Assembly: GCF_023898315.1 (NCBI RefSeq)
Contig: NC_064617.1
Span: 710,541,202 to 710,605,201 of the forward strand
Direction of reading: 5' to 3'
Source: Schistocerca nitens
Taxonomy: Eukaryota > Arthropoda > Insecta > Orthoptera > Acrididae
DNA: 64,000 bases
This document shows positions 1 to 13,084 of this stretch, piece after piece. The position numbers and the translations under genes are program-made. The number at the start of each line of letters is the position of its first letter. Positions within the stretch are counted from its first letter, which is position 1. A model generated the notes under the pieces. That model saw nothing but the letters and a program-made list of their open reading frames with translations. It ran no database searches and was not told where the DNA came from.

Positions 1-2352
1 AGAAGTTCTGTAGCAGGATGAACAAGACTTCTGATCAGGTGAGTGCAGAGTTATAAATACAAAATTAAATAGAAGTAATGCAGGATTAGATCTGATAATG
101 GATAAGAAAACAGGAGTGCAAGTAAGATACTACAAGCAGTGTAACAAATGCATTATCATAGTGAAGACAAGCACAAACTCAAAATGCACCACAAAGGGAC
201 AAGTTTATGTGCCAACTAACTCCACAGATGGAGAAGAGATTGAAAGAATGTATGATGAGATACAAGAAATTATTTAGATAGTTAAGGGAGAGGAAAAAAT
301 TATTGTGATGGTGGACTGGAATTCAGTAGTAGGAAAAGAAAGAGGATGAGAAATAGTACAAGAATATGGATTGAGGAAAAGGGATGAGAGGGGAATGTGC
401 CTGGTAGAATTTTGCACAGCATGTAATTTAATGGTTACTAACACTTGGTTTAAGAATCATGACGGAATGTTGTATACATGGAAGAAGAGGAATGGGTAGT
501 TTTGAGAGATGAAATTACAAAGGCAGCAGAGGATCAAATAGGCAAATAGTCAAGGCCTAATAGAAATCATTGAGTAACACAGGAGATATTACATTTGGCT
601 GATGAAAGTAGAAAATATAAAAATGCAGCAAATGAGGCAGTGCAAAATGACTAAGCAGCAATGGCTGTAGGACAAATGCAGGTCTTTAGAAGCACACATA
701 ACAAGGGAAAAGATAGAGACTGCAGTTAAGAAAATTAAAGAGACCTTTGGAGAAAAGAGAAACAGCTATTTAAATATCAAGAGGCCAGATGGCAAACCAG
801 TTCTAAGCAAAAAAGGGAAAGGTGGAAGGAATATGTGGAGAGATTGTTCAAGAGAAATGAAGTTGAAGGCACTATTATAGAGAGTGAAATGGAAGGAGAT
901 GAAGTTGAGGTGGGAGATAGGGTACTGTATGAAGAATTTGACAGAGCGCTGAAGGACCTAAGTCAAAACAAAGTTCCTGGAGTAGACAACACTCCCACAG
1001 AGCTATGGATTTCAAAAGAAGCCCATTATAAACTTGTTCTACCTAATGAGCAAGATGTATAAGACAGGGGAAATACCTTCATATTTCAAGAACAATGAAA
1101 TAATTTCATTTCCAAAGAAAGTGGGCGCTAACAGATGTGAATATTAACAAACTATCAGATCAAAAAGTCATGGCTGCAAAATACTGACACAGATTATTTG
1201 CAGAAGAATCGAAACACTGGTAGAAATTGACTTCAGGGAACATCCATTTTGGTTCAGAAATACAGAAGGCAATACAAAAGGCAATGTTGATCCTATGACT
1301 TATATGAGAAGACAGGCAAACCTACATTTACAGCATTTGTAGGCTTGGAGAAATCTTTTGACAATGTTGACTGGAAAACACTTTGGAATTCAGAAAATAG
1401 GAGTACAGGGCACTTATAAAGAATCAGAGGATGTGAAAGGGAAGCAGTAGTTGAGAAGGAAGTGAGACAGGGTTGTAACCTATCACCAATATTGTTCAAT
1501 CTCTACATAGAACAAGTGGTAAATTAATCACAAGATCAATTTGGAAAGATAATTAAAGTTCAGGAAGAAGAAATAAAAGCTTTAAGGTTTTCCAGTGACT
1601 TTGCAGTTCTGTTACAGCCAGCAAAGAACTCGGAAGAGCAGTTGAATGGCATGGACATTGTCCTGAAAGGATGATGTAAGATGAACATCAACAAAAGCAA
1701 AACCAGGGTAATGGAATGCTCAAATTAAAACAGGTGATGCTGAGGGAATTATAGTAAGAAATGAGGCAGTAAAAGTAGTTGATGAGCTTTTCTATTTGGG
1801 CAGTAAAATAACTGATGATGGCTGAAGCAGAGAAAATATAAAATGTAGACAGGCAACAGAAAGAAAAGCATTTATCAAGAAGAGAAATTTGTTAACATCA
1901 ACTACAAATTTAAGTGCTTGGAAGTCTTTTCTGGAGGTATTCATCAGGAGAATAGGCTTGAATGCAAGTGAAATGTGGATGATAAGCAGTTTAGACATGA
2001 AGAGAAAATAAACTTTTGAAATGTGGTACTACAGAAGAATGCTGAAGATCAGAGGGGTAGCTCACCTACATAATGAGGGAGTACTGAATGGAATTGGGGA
2101 GAAAAGAAATTTGTGGCAAACCTTCACTAGAAGAAGCATCAGTTGATAAACACTTTCAAAGAATCATCAGTTTATTATTGAAGGAAGTGTGTGGGATAAA
2201 AATTGCCGAGGAAGACCAGAAGTTGAATATAGGAAGCAGATTCAAGTGGATGTAGCTTGCAATAGTTATTTGGAGATAAAGATGCTTTTGCAGGACAGAG
2301 TAGCATAGAGAGCTGCATCAAATTAGTCTTCAGACAGAAGACCATAACAACA
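1..2352 (+). mobile_element. RTE-clade LINE, degenerate copy, 5' end outside window
   Basis: The whole stretch aligns by eye with the better-preserved RTE element at 13904-16967: the endonuclease region (equivalent to about 14220 onward), the reverse transcriptase with its 'PGVD' and 'FVGLEKSFDNVDW' blocks, and the C-terminal region ending in a CTG-rich stretch and an ACAACA tail near 2350. Many stop codons and indels break the reading frame; the longest open piece (835-1062) covers only part of the pre-RT region. No protein is expected. It is much more diverged from the 13.9-kb copy than the 42-kb and 51-kb copies are, so it is probably older. The left end is cut by the window boundary. Confidence 0.85.
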
Positions 2353-3850
2353 TGTACATCTACATCCACACTCTGCAATCCACCATGAAGTACATGGCAG
2401 AGGGCATATCCCATTGTACCAGTTATTAGTGTGTCTTCTCGTTCCATTCACATACTGTGCCTGGGAAGGATGATTGAATGCCTTTGTGCATACTGTAATT
2501 ATTCTAGTCTTGTCCTCATGATCCCCATGTGAGCAATACATAGCGGGTTGTAGTATATTCATAGAATCATCATTTAAAGTCAGTTTTTGAAACTTTGTTA
2601 ATAGACTTTCTCAGGATAGTTTACATCTTTCTTTAAGAGACTCCCAGTTCACTTTCTTCAGCACCTCTGTAACACTTTTCCACCTGTCAAACAAACCTGT
2701 GACCATTTGTGCTGCCCTTCTCTGTGTACACTCAGTACCCTCTGTTAGTCCTATCTGATATGGGTCCCACATACTTGAGCAATATTCTAGAATGGGTCTA
2801 TGTGATCATTTCATTTTACATCCCTACAAAGCTTTACACCCAGATGCTTGCATGACCTGGCTGATTACAACTGTGACTCATGATAATACAGTCATAGGAT
2901 ACTATGTTTACTATGTTTTTTGGTTTTTGAAGTGCACAGTTTTACATCTCTGAACATTTAAAGCAAATTGCCAATCTTTACACCACTTTGAAATCTTATC
3001 ATGATCTGATTGAATATTTGTGCAGCCTCTTTCAGACAGCACTCATTGTAGATAACAGCATCATCTGCAAACAGTCTGAGGTTACTATAAATATAGTACG
3101 CAAGGTCATTAAAATACAACATGAACAGCAACTCTGGGAACAACGCTGCAAATTGCGAGCTCTACTTGCACCCTGCATGCAAGGCCAGCAATCTTCACCA
3201 ATTCTGACAGCTACTTGTATGGACTGAGGATGGCCTCAGAGCCCATGTAAAAGGCATCGTTGGTGCTGACATGAGCTACAATTTGCAGATGACTACACCC
3301 TGCAGGCTCGATAGCTGCAGGCAAGGCTACTTCCGCATCTCAGATGAGCCCCCCTGGCAGACATAGTGAGTGCACACTGGGTTTCTTTCCAGCCCTGAGC
3401 ATTATCTCTCTAATGTTGGAGCTTCCAAAAACTCTTAATAAACCACTCCCCCTGGGAGCCTGCTTGGACCTGCTGTAGGAATGGGCACCCGTCCACATAC
3501 AGTGTGAATGAGTAAGGACAGGTGGCCAGTCTCCACATTGGTCCTCTGACTCAAGCAACGCAAATGCATTACCATCTGCTGCTCACCCTGCTGTGAGAGC
3601 AGATCCACTGCATCACTGAGGTACAATAGGAGGTGCTCAGAAGCAGAGCCTATGGGCAAAACAAGTGACACTTGAGGTGTCCCATATGACAAGCCAGATT
3701 CTCTGACACCGCTACACCTTGAGGCAGCAGCCTGAAGGTGACTGACCATAATCAAAAGCATGTTCAGCTGTTGGTGAACTGCACCCAGCTCCTCCTGCAT
3801 CTGCACAGAGCATTTACTCATCTTAGAATTTGATAGGTATTCCATTGAGC
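2353..3850 (-). mobile_element. LINE-A copy with large internal deletion
   Basis: Read on the minus strand, 3850-3180 matches the ORF1 region of the LINE at 21855-24770 (shared 'NVETGH' and 'CSGVRESG.S.GTPQVS' segments, and the same order of flanking DNA). It then jumps at about 3127 directly into the reverse transcriptase segment with the FADD box ('LFADDAVIYNE', near 3060). From there it runs to a 3' end made of TACATC units at 2353-2370. The endonuclease and most of the RT are missing, so this is a deletion derivative and not a working element. Similar 3' ends lie at about 20111, 36735, 49890 and 58553. The clade is uncertain; the RT motifs suit the Jockey/I/CR1 group. Confidence 0.75.
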
Positions 3851-5370
3851 CCCGGAGCTTTGTTCAATTTTAATGGTTTCAGCTGTTTCTCAAAACACTA
3901 TTGACAATAACACTGATTTCACTTACCTTTTCAGTGGTACAAGGATTAAATTGGGGCAATTCTCTGGGGTTTTCTTTTGTAAAGGAACATTTGAAAACAG
4001 AATCAAACATTTCAGTTTTTTCATTGTTAACCTCAGTTTCAATTGCTGTCTGATTCACTAGGGACTGGACACTAACTTTGGTGCCAGTAACAGCCTTTTT
4101 ATATGACCAGAATTTGTTTGGGTGTTGTGAAAGATCATTTGACAATATTCTGCTACAGAAGGCTTCACACATTGCTTTCTTGAAAGCCAAATGCATTTCA
4201 TTCAGCATCTCTCTATCCATAGCCCCACTCTTTGTCTTACACCTATTATGCAGTAGTCTCTTTTCTTTAAAAGTTTCTTTACATTATGAACTGTTCTACT
4301 GGGTACATATCTATCCAGTGCATCATCAACTATTCTTTTAAATGTGAGCCATAGTCTCTCCACAGGCTCCTGCCTTAGGCTGAAAGTTTCAAGTTCCTTA
4401 TTGAGATATGACACTACTGATTGTTTATCTAGTTTACTGATCATATATATCTTTCTGGTTGTTTTAGCTGTCCTTTGTACTTTGGTAATCATTGTTGCCA
4501 CTACCTTGACATGGTCACTGATACCAATTTTGATGTGGATATCCACAAGGAGGTGAGATCTGTGTGTTGCCATTAGATTCAATATATTTCCATCATGATT
4601 GGGGTTTCAAACTATCTGCTCCAGGTAGTTTTCAGGGAAGACATTTAGTAATGTTTCACAGGATGTCTTATCACACACACCACTAACAAAACTATAATTT
4701 TCCCAATTGATTGTTGGATGATTAAAGTCTCCACATATGATTACAGTACAATTGGGGAACTTACATATAAGCGAACTGAGGTTTTCTCTAAATTTTTTGG
4801 TTACATCAGGAGACAAGTCTGGAGGGCAATAGAAGGGTTAAGTTACTATTTTATGTCCATCCCCGATATTGTATCTTGCCCAAACAATCTCACATGCATT
4901 TTCAATTTTTGTCTTGATGGATTTGAAGTTCTTATCTACAGCAACAAATACACCACCTCCATTTCCCATTAGTCTATCCTTGCAATATACAATTAAAATT
5001 TCCCCAAAAATCTCACTGCTATCAATTTCAGGTTTTAATCAGCTTTCTGTACCTAGTATTATTTGAGCATCACTGCTTTTCAGGAGCACTTCAAACATTG
5101 GAACTTTGTTGCAAATGCTTTGGCAGTTAAACTGTAGGATTTTAGTAATAATAAAAAAAGGGTAGCAGCCTTTGATGTGTAATGCACACCTGACTCATTT
5201 AGGGGGTCTCTACAGTGGTGAAAGTCCAGGAAGTTGCAGTGTAGCTTGTTACAGAACCTCCAAAGTCTCCAGCTCAGTCCTTTCCCTCAACTCAGAACCA
5301 GAGGGCCGTGATCTTTTTTGGAGACAATGCTACAACACAGAACCAACAACATGTTTTATTTCTATAAACT
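3851..5370 (-). mobile_element. LINE-A-type fragment: ORF1 tail, apurinic-type endonuclease, pre-RT linker
   Basis: On the minus strand a decayed frame reads 'ILQFNCQSICNKV' and 'ILGTESWLKPEI' near 5120-5020 and 'IICGDFNHPTINWE' near 4740. These are typical endonuclease/exonuclease/phosphatase motifs of non-LTR retrotransposons. The segments at 4582-4202 and 4220-3879 continue into the linker before the reverse transcriptase ('HPNKFWSYKKAV'). The copy stops near 3850, where it abuts the 5' ORF1 region of the neighbouring LINE-A copy in the same orientation, so two broken copies lie head to tail. The region at 5140-5370 resembles the end of ORF1. Frameshifts and stops make it a pseudogene. Confidence 0.75.
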
Positions 5371-8300
5371 GACAGTTTTTTATCAGGTGGATAAGCTATG
5401 ATTGCCTTTTTATTTGTCACTAAAGATGGTTGAATCTATTATTTTTTAGCAATTGCTGTTGGATTACCTCTTTGTATGATTGTTGATAGCTTTATTGTGA
5501 GCACTGAGAAATCAAATACAGATATGTATAACTATAGGCACCTTCAGCTAACATTACCAGGCTATGATTCAACATGAAGCAGCAGGATTTTTTCTTGTTT
5601 TTAATGTAGAAACTCTCCATCTAATTTATTAGATTACATTACACTGGCCTAAGCTACAGTAATATAAAGCAATATAGAAATAGTTTATAGTTAATGCAGT
5701 GTATAGATTAAGTTGTTGCTTATTTCTTGCCAGTGTGTACCTTGTCTAGTTCCACATCCCTGAAGCCTTCCTTGATGAAAACTACAGAACACATTGAATG
5801 AATGTCGAAGAGAGCCAGTTTTGATCTCCGCAGCTTGCTAGCATTGGTGCTGGGAGACAAAATTCAGAAGATATGCATGATGAAACAGATGCACAAGTTC
5901 CAAATGTTTTATCCCATAGCACACATTGTAGGAGGACAATAGGTTTTTTCAGTGTTGAAACATTGTGTCTAGCTGTTCATTCTGGCTGAAGTGTTGCTTC
6001 TGATGATGCTGGTGAAAAATTCTTTACAAAAGTTAAAGTTAAGTTGTAAAATTATAGTGTTGCTGTCCTTGGTGACCTTCAAACAATATGTTCTGCTATT
6101 CTTGGAGATGGAATATATAACACTGGAGGGTACTTTCAAAATGTGAGTCTGGGCTGTTAATCTATTGTTTCTTGCTGTTAGATGCTGAACCTTACACCTC
6201 TCCTGAGTCAGAGTTTGAAGTGAATAGCCCCCATCTCAGCAAAGTTTCTTTTCCTTCATTTTTGATAATATAATTTTATAAAATTGTAAAATCTTGAAAT
6301 TCATCTACATTTTTTTCAGATTGTGTGAGTTTCAACCCAGGTTAATTTGTTTCTTTTTCAGCAGCTGGCAAAAAATTCCCCACTTTTGTAGTAAATATTT
6401 TTTCACAAAGTTCACTGTGAATTAACTGTGCACTGACAAAAAAACTACTGTTAATTAACTGTGCCCCAAGAAAACTACTGTCTTATATATTATTGGTGTG
6501 AGACACAATATCAAGAGAGTTGGTCAGTATAATATTCATTGGGTTGTATGACCTGGATCACAAAAATAATCTTTGTATTGCTAAGTGCGTTCATTTAATT
6601 GTTCTGGTATTACACTGATGGCAAATAAGATCATATCTTTGTAGATTTATAAGGCTTTGAATGTAATTTATTGACAGGTCTATCTTTTGTCTTTCTGTAG
6701 CAAAGTGAGGAAGTGTTAGACAATCAACACAAAGGTTAAAATTTTAATTCTCAGTTGGTCTTGGGATTTTTTTATGTCACAGATCACTTATTTTACCTCT
6801 GTCACTCGTTTTGTATCATAAAAAATGCCAAGTTACACAGTGGTCTGCAGTCCATGTTAAACTGCAAGTCTCCATAAAACAGGCTGGGTAAGTCAGTTTA
6901 AAGTTCTTGAGAAATCAAGAATACTGCCTTCAATAGGATCCAACCTAGTACAGCACTGAAGCATTCACTCCAACCATCACGTTATAACAGAGCAAGGTGG
7001 AATTATCCTACTTGTTCTTATACCACTTGTGATTCTAATATTGTTTATTCTGGTATCTTTACATTAATGGTGTATATACAACAGTTACATGAAATAACTA
7101 ATTTCTTATTCATGCAATATTTCATGAAACTGTGTTATTCACTTTATAATTTAATTATTGCTTATGACAACCATTCATTTAGTTCTTATGGGAACATTAA
7201 AGGAATATTCATGATACCTGCAAACCACGTTAATTAAAAAATTCAATGATGCTAAAAATTGTTTATTTCAGGATTGACCTACCTTATTTAAAAGCCCTCA
7301 TTCTTCCCTTTACAACAAATATTTAATTTCTTACACAGACTTTATGCTTTATTTCATTAGTTACTCATACTGAAGATTGTTGTGTTCTAGAATGTTCCAA
7401 TCTCAAAATGTAATTCTTTCCTAAATCCAGTGACATTGTTTTGTAGGCCTAATTTTTCTATTTCCATTTCTTTTATTTAGATAACATGTTAGTTTGTTAA
7501 TTGTTCCAGTTTGAGAATTTCGCTTTTTTGAAACATTTTGGTGAAATATGGGACTCTCCATGCACATTAAAACTGCTCTCTCATGAAATAGTAGGCCTAC
7601 TGATAATTTTGCTATTTTTCAATTAAACATACTTACTTCACTTCCTATTGTATCTTTGTCTCTATTAATTTTCTTGTCTTTTATGTTAATATCTAAAATA
7701 GAATAGCTTGGTGTTCTACCATTTTGTAATTTCTGTAATATTGCTTGTCTATGAACAGGTCAATCAGTGCACAGGACTGTAAATGTAAAATCATATAGTT
7801 GTCAGTCAATCATGTTAGTCAGACAGTGCCATGTACCAAAAAAGTGAACTTCTAAGTTATGGTTGGATGATCGAAGTGTATCTGTACTATGTGAGTCTCA
7901 TATACGTACTGCTATTTGATTAATTATTGCTGCTTGTGAAATATTTGAAAAATCTTTACGTTTATGTAGCTTACTGACCAGTGCTAAAATATAGGTGCTT
8001 AATTATTTTAGAAGCTGATCATAAAACTTAAATGTTTTATGATAAATATAAAGAGAAATTAAAACAAATTTCAAAGTTTTCTGTACATCACTTAATAATG
8101 GTTCATCATAATTAATAACCACAGGAAGAAGACTGTATCAGAAGTCCCATGAGACTTATGAGGTAGAGATGGCAGAACCAAGTTGGTAACTTACAAGGCT
8201 GAGGACACCTTCATTTATATTGTCTCATGCATTAATGTACACTTCTGTTTTACATAGAAGATTCTGTTCCTCTTTTAATGAAATGTATGTCCAACATCCA

Positions 8301-9643
8301 TTAAATTTTCTGGGCTCCTGAAATTGCAGGAAATTATGTTGTGACTTATAATATTTTTTTATACTTGTCTAATAGGTCTGTCTTTCTAATTCATTTGTCC
8401 TAAAACACGCTGTTGAAAACATTGGAAATCTCAAGGATTGTACAGATTATCTTTTGGTCACCGAAGTTCAATGACATTTATAATTCCCCTGGGTCATATC
8501 CTCTCTTTATTATCCCCATTGAGTCACTAAGTGCAGTAGGAGTTTGTTTCTTGGTGTATAGTATCATAGTCTTGCCACATTTATGTGAATTTATGCAGTA
8601 TGGTCCTGTCCTCTTCCTATTCGAAACATATGCATTTTTCATTTTGGGTTCCTCTTCAGTACCTCTGAAATCAGTTTATTAGGTAATTCTGTCCACCTGT
8701 AATCATTCAGCCTGTCATTTTGTCTTCACTCTCTTATTACATATTTTTAATCATTTATGTGTTTTTGCATCCAAGAATAGTCATTGGAAGAGTGCGTAAT
8801 ATTGTCATTTGGTGATCTATTTTCTTTGCTACTCATTTCACCTGCTGATGCCTAGATTTTACCATTCTTTGCTGTAATTCAGGGACTCTACTGAAGGAGG
8901 GATTAATTCCTTATTACAAATAAAAAATACAACACAATTTATCTTTCAAATACAAAATATTTTTCCTTGTTTATTTATATATTTTACATTATACTGCACA
9001 CTTTGAGCATGTTTTGATCATGCATTTCACTGATACGTCTACACATTCAATGAAGTTAAACTTGGGACTATTGACAGAAGAGTAGTGGAGAAAAAAAAAA
9101 TTCATTAAATTTGAATTATTTAGAGCCTTTTCTCTAATACTCACTAAGCAATAGTTGGGAAAGAAAAGAAGAAGGTACATATGTCACCAATACTTTAATA
9201 GACAAGATTGGAAGGAAATAAAATAAACAGTGTTATTACATTACTAAGACAGTAGAGAGAGGATAACATTGACTGTCCTTCCTTTTGTGCTTGGGTATAT
9301 TTGTATCTTGAAATGACTTTTTGCATCCCCTCTTCATTTTATCCTGTCATTATAGTTTATGTTAGGTGTACCCTTATGGCCTATATCAATCAAATTATAT
9401 ACTATCACATTCAGTAGCTATCTATGAAACTGTGCAAACACGAATAAAAGCTGTGTTTTAAGATGTACCACTGTCACGTATAACCTTCAGTCTGCAACTA
9501 AACACAGAATTGCAAAGTGATTATTTGTATAGCTTCAATACACTTATGTTATTTAAAAAAAAGTTATTACTATAGTTACAGTCAACACCAATTCATTTCA
9601 GACACTGAGCTAAATGGTTTGTTATGGTTATAACAGAAATATA
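5371..9643. other. AT-rich stretch with no recognised gene
   Basis: About 4.3 kb lying downstream of the transporter stop codon. No open frame longer than 90 codons occurs, and none shows a recognisable domain (the longest is 8413-8682 plus). No long terminal repeats, tRNA-like boxes or satellite arrays were seen by eye. If the transporter has a long 3' UTR, part of this region could be transcribed; a minus-strand AATAAA lies at 8975-8970, but nothing ties it to the gene. Confidence 0.5.
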
Positions 9644-11057
9644 CACTGATGTTCAAAATTAACACAACAAATGACAATTCATGATTTAATCATACAAACT
9701 GTCAATAGATGTCTGTACAACTGTGTTCTGCACAGAAGGTAGCATTTGGTCAATGGAAAATGATGCCAACAATGGCACCTGTTGGTTCCAGGTACTGCCA
9801 GAGCCACAATTACTATGTGCACAGTCACAGACACTGCAGTATGACACAGAGAAGATCCCCACCAGGCTCTCTGCAGTGGAGGGCCATAGGAAGAATGGAA
9901 GGAGGGCAGTCACTAACTCATGGGGCCTGCTGACTTAACATGAATCATTCTGTTGTTTCTTGGATGTGGCAACAGCTTATAGAGACTTAAACTGTATCCC
10001 CGAGAGGGCAGGGCCAGCCGTGTGTGACATCAGACAGAGAGGACTGTTATTTGGTGGTAAGGGCAAGACAATACTGCCTTAGTACTGCACAGCAACTGGC
10101 ATCAGACCTCGTAGCATCCACTGGACATGTTGTATCAAGGAAAACAATGTAGATGAGGCCTCCACCAGAGTGACATTTAGTCAGAGACCTGCTGCATGTG
10201 TGCTTTTAACATGTCTTCACAGAAGGAATGTCTAGATTGGAGTTGTCAACATGCCACCTGGACAGTTGAAAAGTGGGCTGATGTGCTATGTACAGACGAG
10301 TCCCAGTTTAGTATGGAGAGCAATTCTTGAGGGATTCACATCTGAAGGGAATGTGGAATATGATTTTGAGACCCAGACATTGTAGAAAGAGACTGATATC
10401 TAGGAGAATCACCAATCAAACACCTCTTCATGAAATTGTATGGGTGAATCGGAAAGGTTTAGCTGCTGTCAGGTACCATGACGAGTCTTAGGATCTCATG
10501 TACAGTTGTTGTGAGGTGCTGTGCACCCAGACTTCATATTGGTGGACAATACTGCTCGAACTCATAGGGAATGAATGGTTGATGTTTTCTTGGAAATGGA
10601 AGATCTGTACTCATGGTGTCTGCTCCCTTTCCCAATTTGAATCCTATAGAGCATCTCTGGGATACACTAGGGACACAGGTTGCATCACATCAACATCCAC
10701 CAGCCACTCTTCAAGACTTAAGAGTAGCTCTGCAGGAAGAATGGGCATTATTGCCTCAACATGACACTGATGACATTATTCACAACATGCGCCATTGTTG
10801 TCAGGCCTTTATTGCTGTCAGAGGTGGTCACACGCCACGATGAGCACGTTAACCAGTTGTTGCAATGTGTGTGCAAATCTGTTAAGTTAGAAAAAATGAA
10901 GAAAATTCTCATCTACTGTTAATTAGGTTGCAGTTGTTCACATTCTGTATTCTTTACACAGTTTCTACTTTGCTATCAGCTGTTTGTACTGTTTTGTGGC
11001 AAAATAAACACAACCTTGCAACTTTTCCATTTGTTGCTTTAATTTTGGATACCAGTG
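9644..11057 (+). mobile_element. Tc1-like DNA transposon, decayed, between TA dinucleotides
   Basis: Terminal inverted repeats of about 30 bp pair CACTGATGTTCAAAATT at the left with the complement of the right end (CACTGGTATCCAAAATT), and both are followed by CAACAAATG. TA lies outside each end (9642-9643, 11058-11059). The internal sequence carries broken transposase: 'WADVLCTDESQFS' near 10270-10310 (second catalytic Asp region) and, at 10613-10843, 'NPIEHLWDTLG' with the catalytic Glu and a normal C-terminus. Multiple frameshifts make it inactive. The family is distinct from the GC-rich Tc1 copies at 33.5, 42.9 and 47 kb. It sits 266 bp downstream of the transporter stop codon, probably within or next to the 3' UTR. 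Confidence 0.85.
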
Positions 11058-11323
11058 TACATTCCCCATAACTGATTTTGTGTAAATATTGTCAATTTGT
11101 TAATCTATAACACACATGTCTAAAAACTTAACTGTAATGTATATATTATGTACTTTTCCTTGTTATATAAATGACTAATTTTAAACAACATTTAGGAGTC
11201 AGATTGGGCTTCCAACAATATCAACAATACATTTTTAAAATATATCATACTGGAAACATTAAAGAATTATATGCTGCTTTCTGTTTCCCATCCCCATGAA
11301 AGCATCATTGAGTATCAATATAA

Positions 11324-11559
11324 TTACTTTGGCACTTCTTCCTGAGCCACTATAGGCTTCTTTTCATTGGTAGTAATATCTTTTGCACTTGGGGCAATTT
11401 TAATTTGTGATAGTACCACTGGATTGATTTGCTGTGTGTTATATGTAGATCCCCATTTAATCTTACCAGCTTCTGATGAAGTCATCAGGATAGAATATGA
11501 GCTTGCATGATCACTTTCTTTGCTGTGATGAATGCCATAAAGAAAATAGACCAGTAGAC
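11324..11559 (-). CDS. CAT amino acid transporter, terminal coding exon with stop
   Basis: On the minus strand an acceptor (TTTCAG|GTCTAC) opens the exon at 11559. Its first two bases complete the glycine codon begun by the exon at 30844. It encodes 'LLVYFLYGIHHSKES', the end of the last transmembrane helix and the conserved YGI..S motif of CAT proteins. A hydrophilic cytoplasmic tail of about 63 residues follows, ending in EEVPK and TAA at 11326-11324. The exon is 236 bp, AT-rich and without internal stops. The tail has no motif I recognise. No canonical AATAAA lies between the stop and the Tc1-like element at 11057, so the poly(A) site is either in that transposon or beyond it. Confidence 0.93.
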
Positions 11560-11732
11560 CTGAAATGTGAATAAATCATTAACCTTAGAGCCAGCACTGT
11601 TTGTTCGCAAGTAGAGGCACATTAATAATCTAAACTGAAAGGTTAAAATTCAATATCAGGCAAAAAATCAAGGACAAGAACAAATAAGAATGGGTTTCCA
11701 TTATTATTATACAGCTATAAGTTGGCAGTGTT

Positions 11733-11752
11733 CACACACACACACACACACA
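11733..11752. repeat. (CA)n microsatellite
   Basis: Ten uninterrupted CA units in the last intron of the transporter gene. Confidence 0.95.
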
Positions 11753-12654
11753 GGTCAAAACCCTGTCATTCAAAAATGCTTATTTTCCTCTCTACTAGTT
11801 ATGCATTTTGTATTTTCTTACCTGCCTTTTTCTCCTAACTCAGAAATGATACATTGGTAAGATAGACACACTAAATCTCTATTGTTTATGGCAGATTAAT
11901 GCTGTGTACTCAATTGTGCCTCAGACCTGTATCCTCCCGTTACACAGCTACTACCTAGGCATGCCTGACAACTCAACTTATGGCTTCTGTCTTTTAGTAC
12001 CTCTTTCTTTGTAATCTCCACAAAGGCTTTTCTGTAGACCTCTTATGTGCTGGACTAACACCTCTGAGGCATTGGATGTTGTGGGAAATGGCTTAGCTAT
12101 TGTCCAGGGACAGCTTTCAGAAAGAGTCTTGAGTATATACTAATATGAAACTTTTCTGGATGACTGAACAACAATGCTCATTAAAAAAAATGCAGGTAAT
12201 TAAGTAAACCATTATTACATCTTACTCACTTCAGTTGTTTGATGCAGTTTTGAAAAATCTGCCTGTACCTACTTACCTTCCTAGCAATAGATCAATAGAT
12301 TGTTAAGCTTTTCAATTTGAATATCATAACAGCATTCAAAAAGCATTTGTGGCAGAGTTGATTAGGAAAAAATATCCCCTTTTCTGTGGCTGTCTCAAGA
12401 CTGCTGATTGTAAAAATCATGAAATTTTGCTTGGGGAAATGAGATATTGTGATATCTGTGGTGCCTCACTTATGTGAATGGAGTTGTATGTGATTGCAAT
12501 CAATTGGATGTCATGAAGGTGACTTGCATTCTCCTAACTAGTTATCAAACTGGAAAAAGAAAAGTAGCATTGTAAAGTGGAATCTGAGTCACGTCTTCTT
12601 TCTGACAAATCTCCACATCATCAAGAGATGAATACTAGGTTAAAAGGTAGAGTG

Positions 12655-12745
12655 AAAAAAAAAATGACCTAGCTGGGATTTGATTCTGCAACCTTTCAAT
12701 TACTAGCCAAGTGCTCTACCAGTAAACTATCAACCAGATTTAAAT
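12655..12745 (-). repeat. tRNA-derived SINE fragment (decayed)
   Basis: Read on the minus strand, 12735-12672 has the layout of a tRNA-like polymerase III promoter: a 'GGTAGAGCACTTGGC' A-box/D-arm segment followed about 30 bases later by 'GGTTGCAGAATCAAATCCC', a decayed B box. A poly(A)-like run flanks it at 12650-12663. The cloverleaf is not well paired, so a functional tRNA is unlikely. The order of boxes suggests a relic of the SINE group seen at 19775-20110 and 25865-25990. Confidence 0.5.
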
Positions 12746-13084
12746 GTGGTCATGCTTTCTGTTAACTCAAAGCACTGCTGCTCTCTCAAGTTATGGCCAC
12801 TGTTCAGTAGGTGGCAGTGATATCATTTTCACAACTGAACTTTAATTCATTGTAAGTCAGACAATATGTACAAATTGTTTACAGATTATATACCAAAACC
12901 TTTTGGAGGTGACTTCCGTTTATGAATAGAGAAAAGAGATAGAAAATGTGCATCAGTGATTATAAGTATAGTTCATTTTCTAACATCAATTTCTAATGCT
13001 AGTTTCTCTTAATGTAGTATCAGGTAAAAAGAACTCATCTCTCACAGGGTGACTTTTTGCTCACTGTCAGCTCATGTACTCGGC

